Source: Clostridiales bacterium (GTDB taxonomy: Bacteria; Bacillota; Clostridia; Lachnospirales; Lachnospiraceae). Taken from it: a stretch of DNA of 63,244 nucleotides. A program made the position numbers and the translations under genes. The notes beneath the pieces were generated by a model. It ran no database searches. It saw nothing but the letters and a program-made list of their open reading frames with translations, and was not told the origin of the DNA. This document shows positions 62,856-63,244 of the stretch, in pieces (the first letter of the stretch is position 1; each line of letters starts with the position of its first letter). Location: positions 1 through 63,244 of the forward strand of contig JAQXNU010000151.1 of assembly GCA_029098165.1 (NCBI GenBank), given 5' to 3'.

Positions 62856-63244
62856 TGCTTTTAGGGAACTGAGGATTCGAACCCACTGGTCGATATTATT
62901 TACGCTGCATATATGTTTCAACTCGACCTAAGATTTATTAACAAGTTAAAGATGAAGAGTCTGAGGTTGTAGTTGTAAGAGATGATATATATAAGCTCTC
63001 GGAATCTTGAGCCTTTCGACTAAGATTCATTGATTGAATGAACCTTGACAAGTAAATATTATCCAGAGTGGATATGACAAGTAATAGATGATGAGAAAAT
63101 GACGCACTTTAATAGACCTAGCGTCAAACATGGTTTATAATAGTATTGCTTATGAAGTTAAGCGGCTTGTTCAAAGAAATCTTTTAGAGGGGAAGTCTTT
63201 GGCAAAGCCCACGCATCAAGATGTTGACACATCATGATGGCAAA

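Larger units (their letters stand above)
62432..63244. other. Non-coding, decayed-looking region at the right edge
   Basis: No reading frame with a ribosome binding site and protein-like composition is seen. It holds a tRNA-Ser-like remnant (62732-62811) with a terminator, an inverted T-arm-like segment at 62873-62885 (GGATTCGAACCCA), short dyads (GAATCTTGAG/CTAAGATTC near 63001; TGACGC/GCGTCA at 63100-63126), and a lone TATAAT at 63136. The last 100 bases may be the leader of something beyond the window. Confidence 0.5.

Noticed and set aside
62716-62931. Overlapping 71-codon frames on both strands near the right edge
   Set aside because: They read through tRNA-like fragments and a terminator and lack ribosome binding sites.

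Overview
The window is low-GC, Gram-positive DNA, best explained as a Lachnospiraceae/Clostridia (cluster XIVa-like) chromosome. The evidence is an Fe-S L-serine dehydratase, a GH94 phosphorylase, a GerM-type lipoprotein, BceRSAB-like and PadR/DUF4097 modules, strong GGAGG ribosome binding sites and sigma-A promoters. I cannot name a species. Most genes are ordinary and intact. There is no prophage, CRISPR array or insertion sequence.

Layout. 1-6.5 kb: the serine dehydratase operon (sdaAB, sdaAA, lone PTS-type membrane subunit) on the minus strand, a secreted NlpC/P60 cell-wall hydrolase, and a secreted Ig-like (Big_2) protein. 6.8-9.8 kb: DUF3892, a PARG-like macrodomain protein with an altered catalytic motif, a GNAT acetyltransferase and a SHOCT membrane protein. 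10-15.1 kb: a LacI regulator divergent from glgP-malQ, with readable promoters and shared TTTCGAAA boxes. 15.4-19 kb: a DUF3320-type protein and a c-di-GMP HD-GYP sensor. 19.2-27.3 kb: surface-type genes (double GT2 glycosyltransferase, small acidic proteins, a frameshifted collagen-like protein, a Cys/Gly/Pro repeat protein, a SPOR amidase) plus a GH94 phosphorylase. 27.4-34.7 kb: arginine biosynthesis (argG; argJBD), a PAP2-type membrane protein, maf and a DMT transporter. 34.8-41 kb: comEA, two-component system, GerMN lipoprotein and comEC. 41.2-45.3 kb: a small secreted BspA-type protein, then phospholipid genes (flippase-like, pssA, psd) and holA. 45.4-49.9 kb: a Bce-type two-component/ABC module. 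50-53.5 kb: FMN riboswitch, ribU, creatininase-family gene, then GH43. 53.7-61.7 kb: padR-DUF4097, a TrmO-UvrA-like fusion, an HTH protein with a pentad-repeat tail, and MATE. 61.8-63.2 kb: tRNA-Ser(CGA) followed by decayed DNA with tRNA fragments.

The most unusual items are these. First, a family of nested-hairpin intergenic repeats (eight copies plus one cut by the left edge, all in the first 27.5 kb). Each sits next to a gene 3' end; five carry a constant 23-nt core that occurs in both orientations, and the arms co-vary. Second, a 1183-residue fusion of two TrmO-like segments to a UvrA-like double ABC ATPase, behind a 19-bp-spacer promoter of MerR type. Third, a creatininase-family enzyme translationally coupled to ribU under an FMN riboswitch. 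A second, unrelated 200-nt nested hairpin lies at 29.64-29.84 kb.
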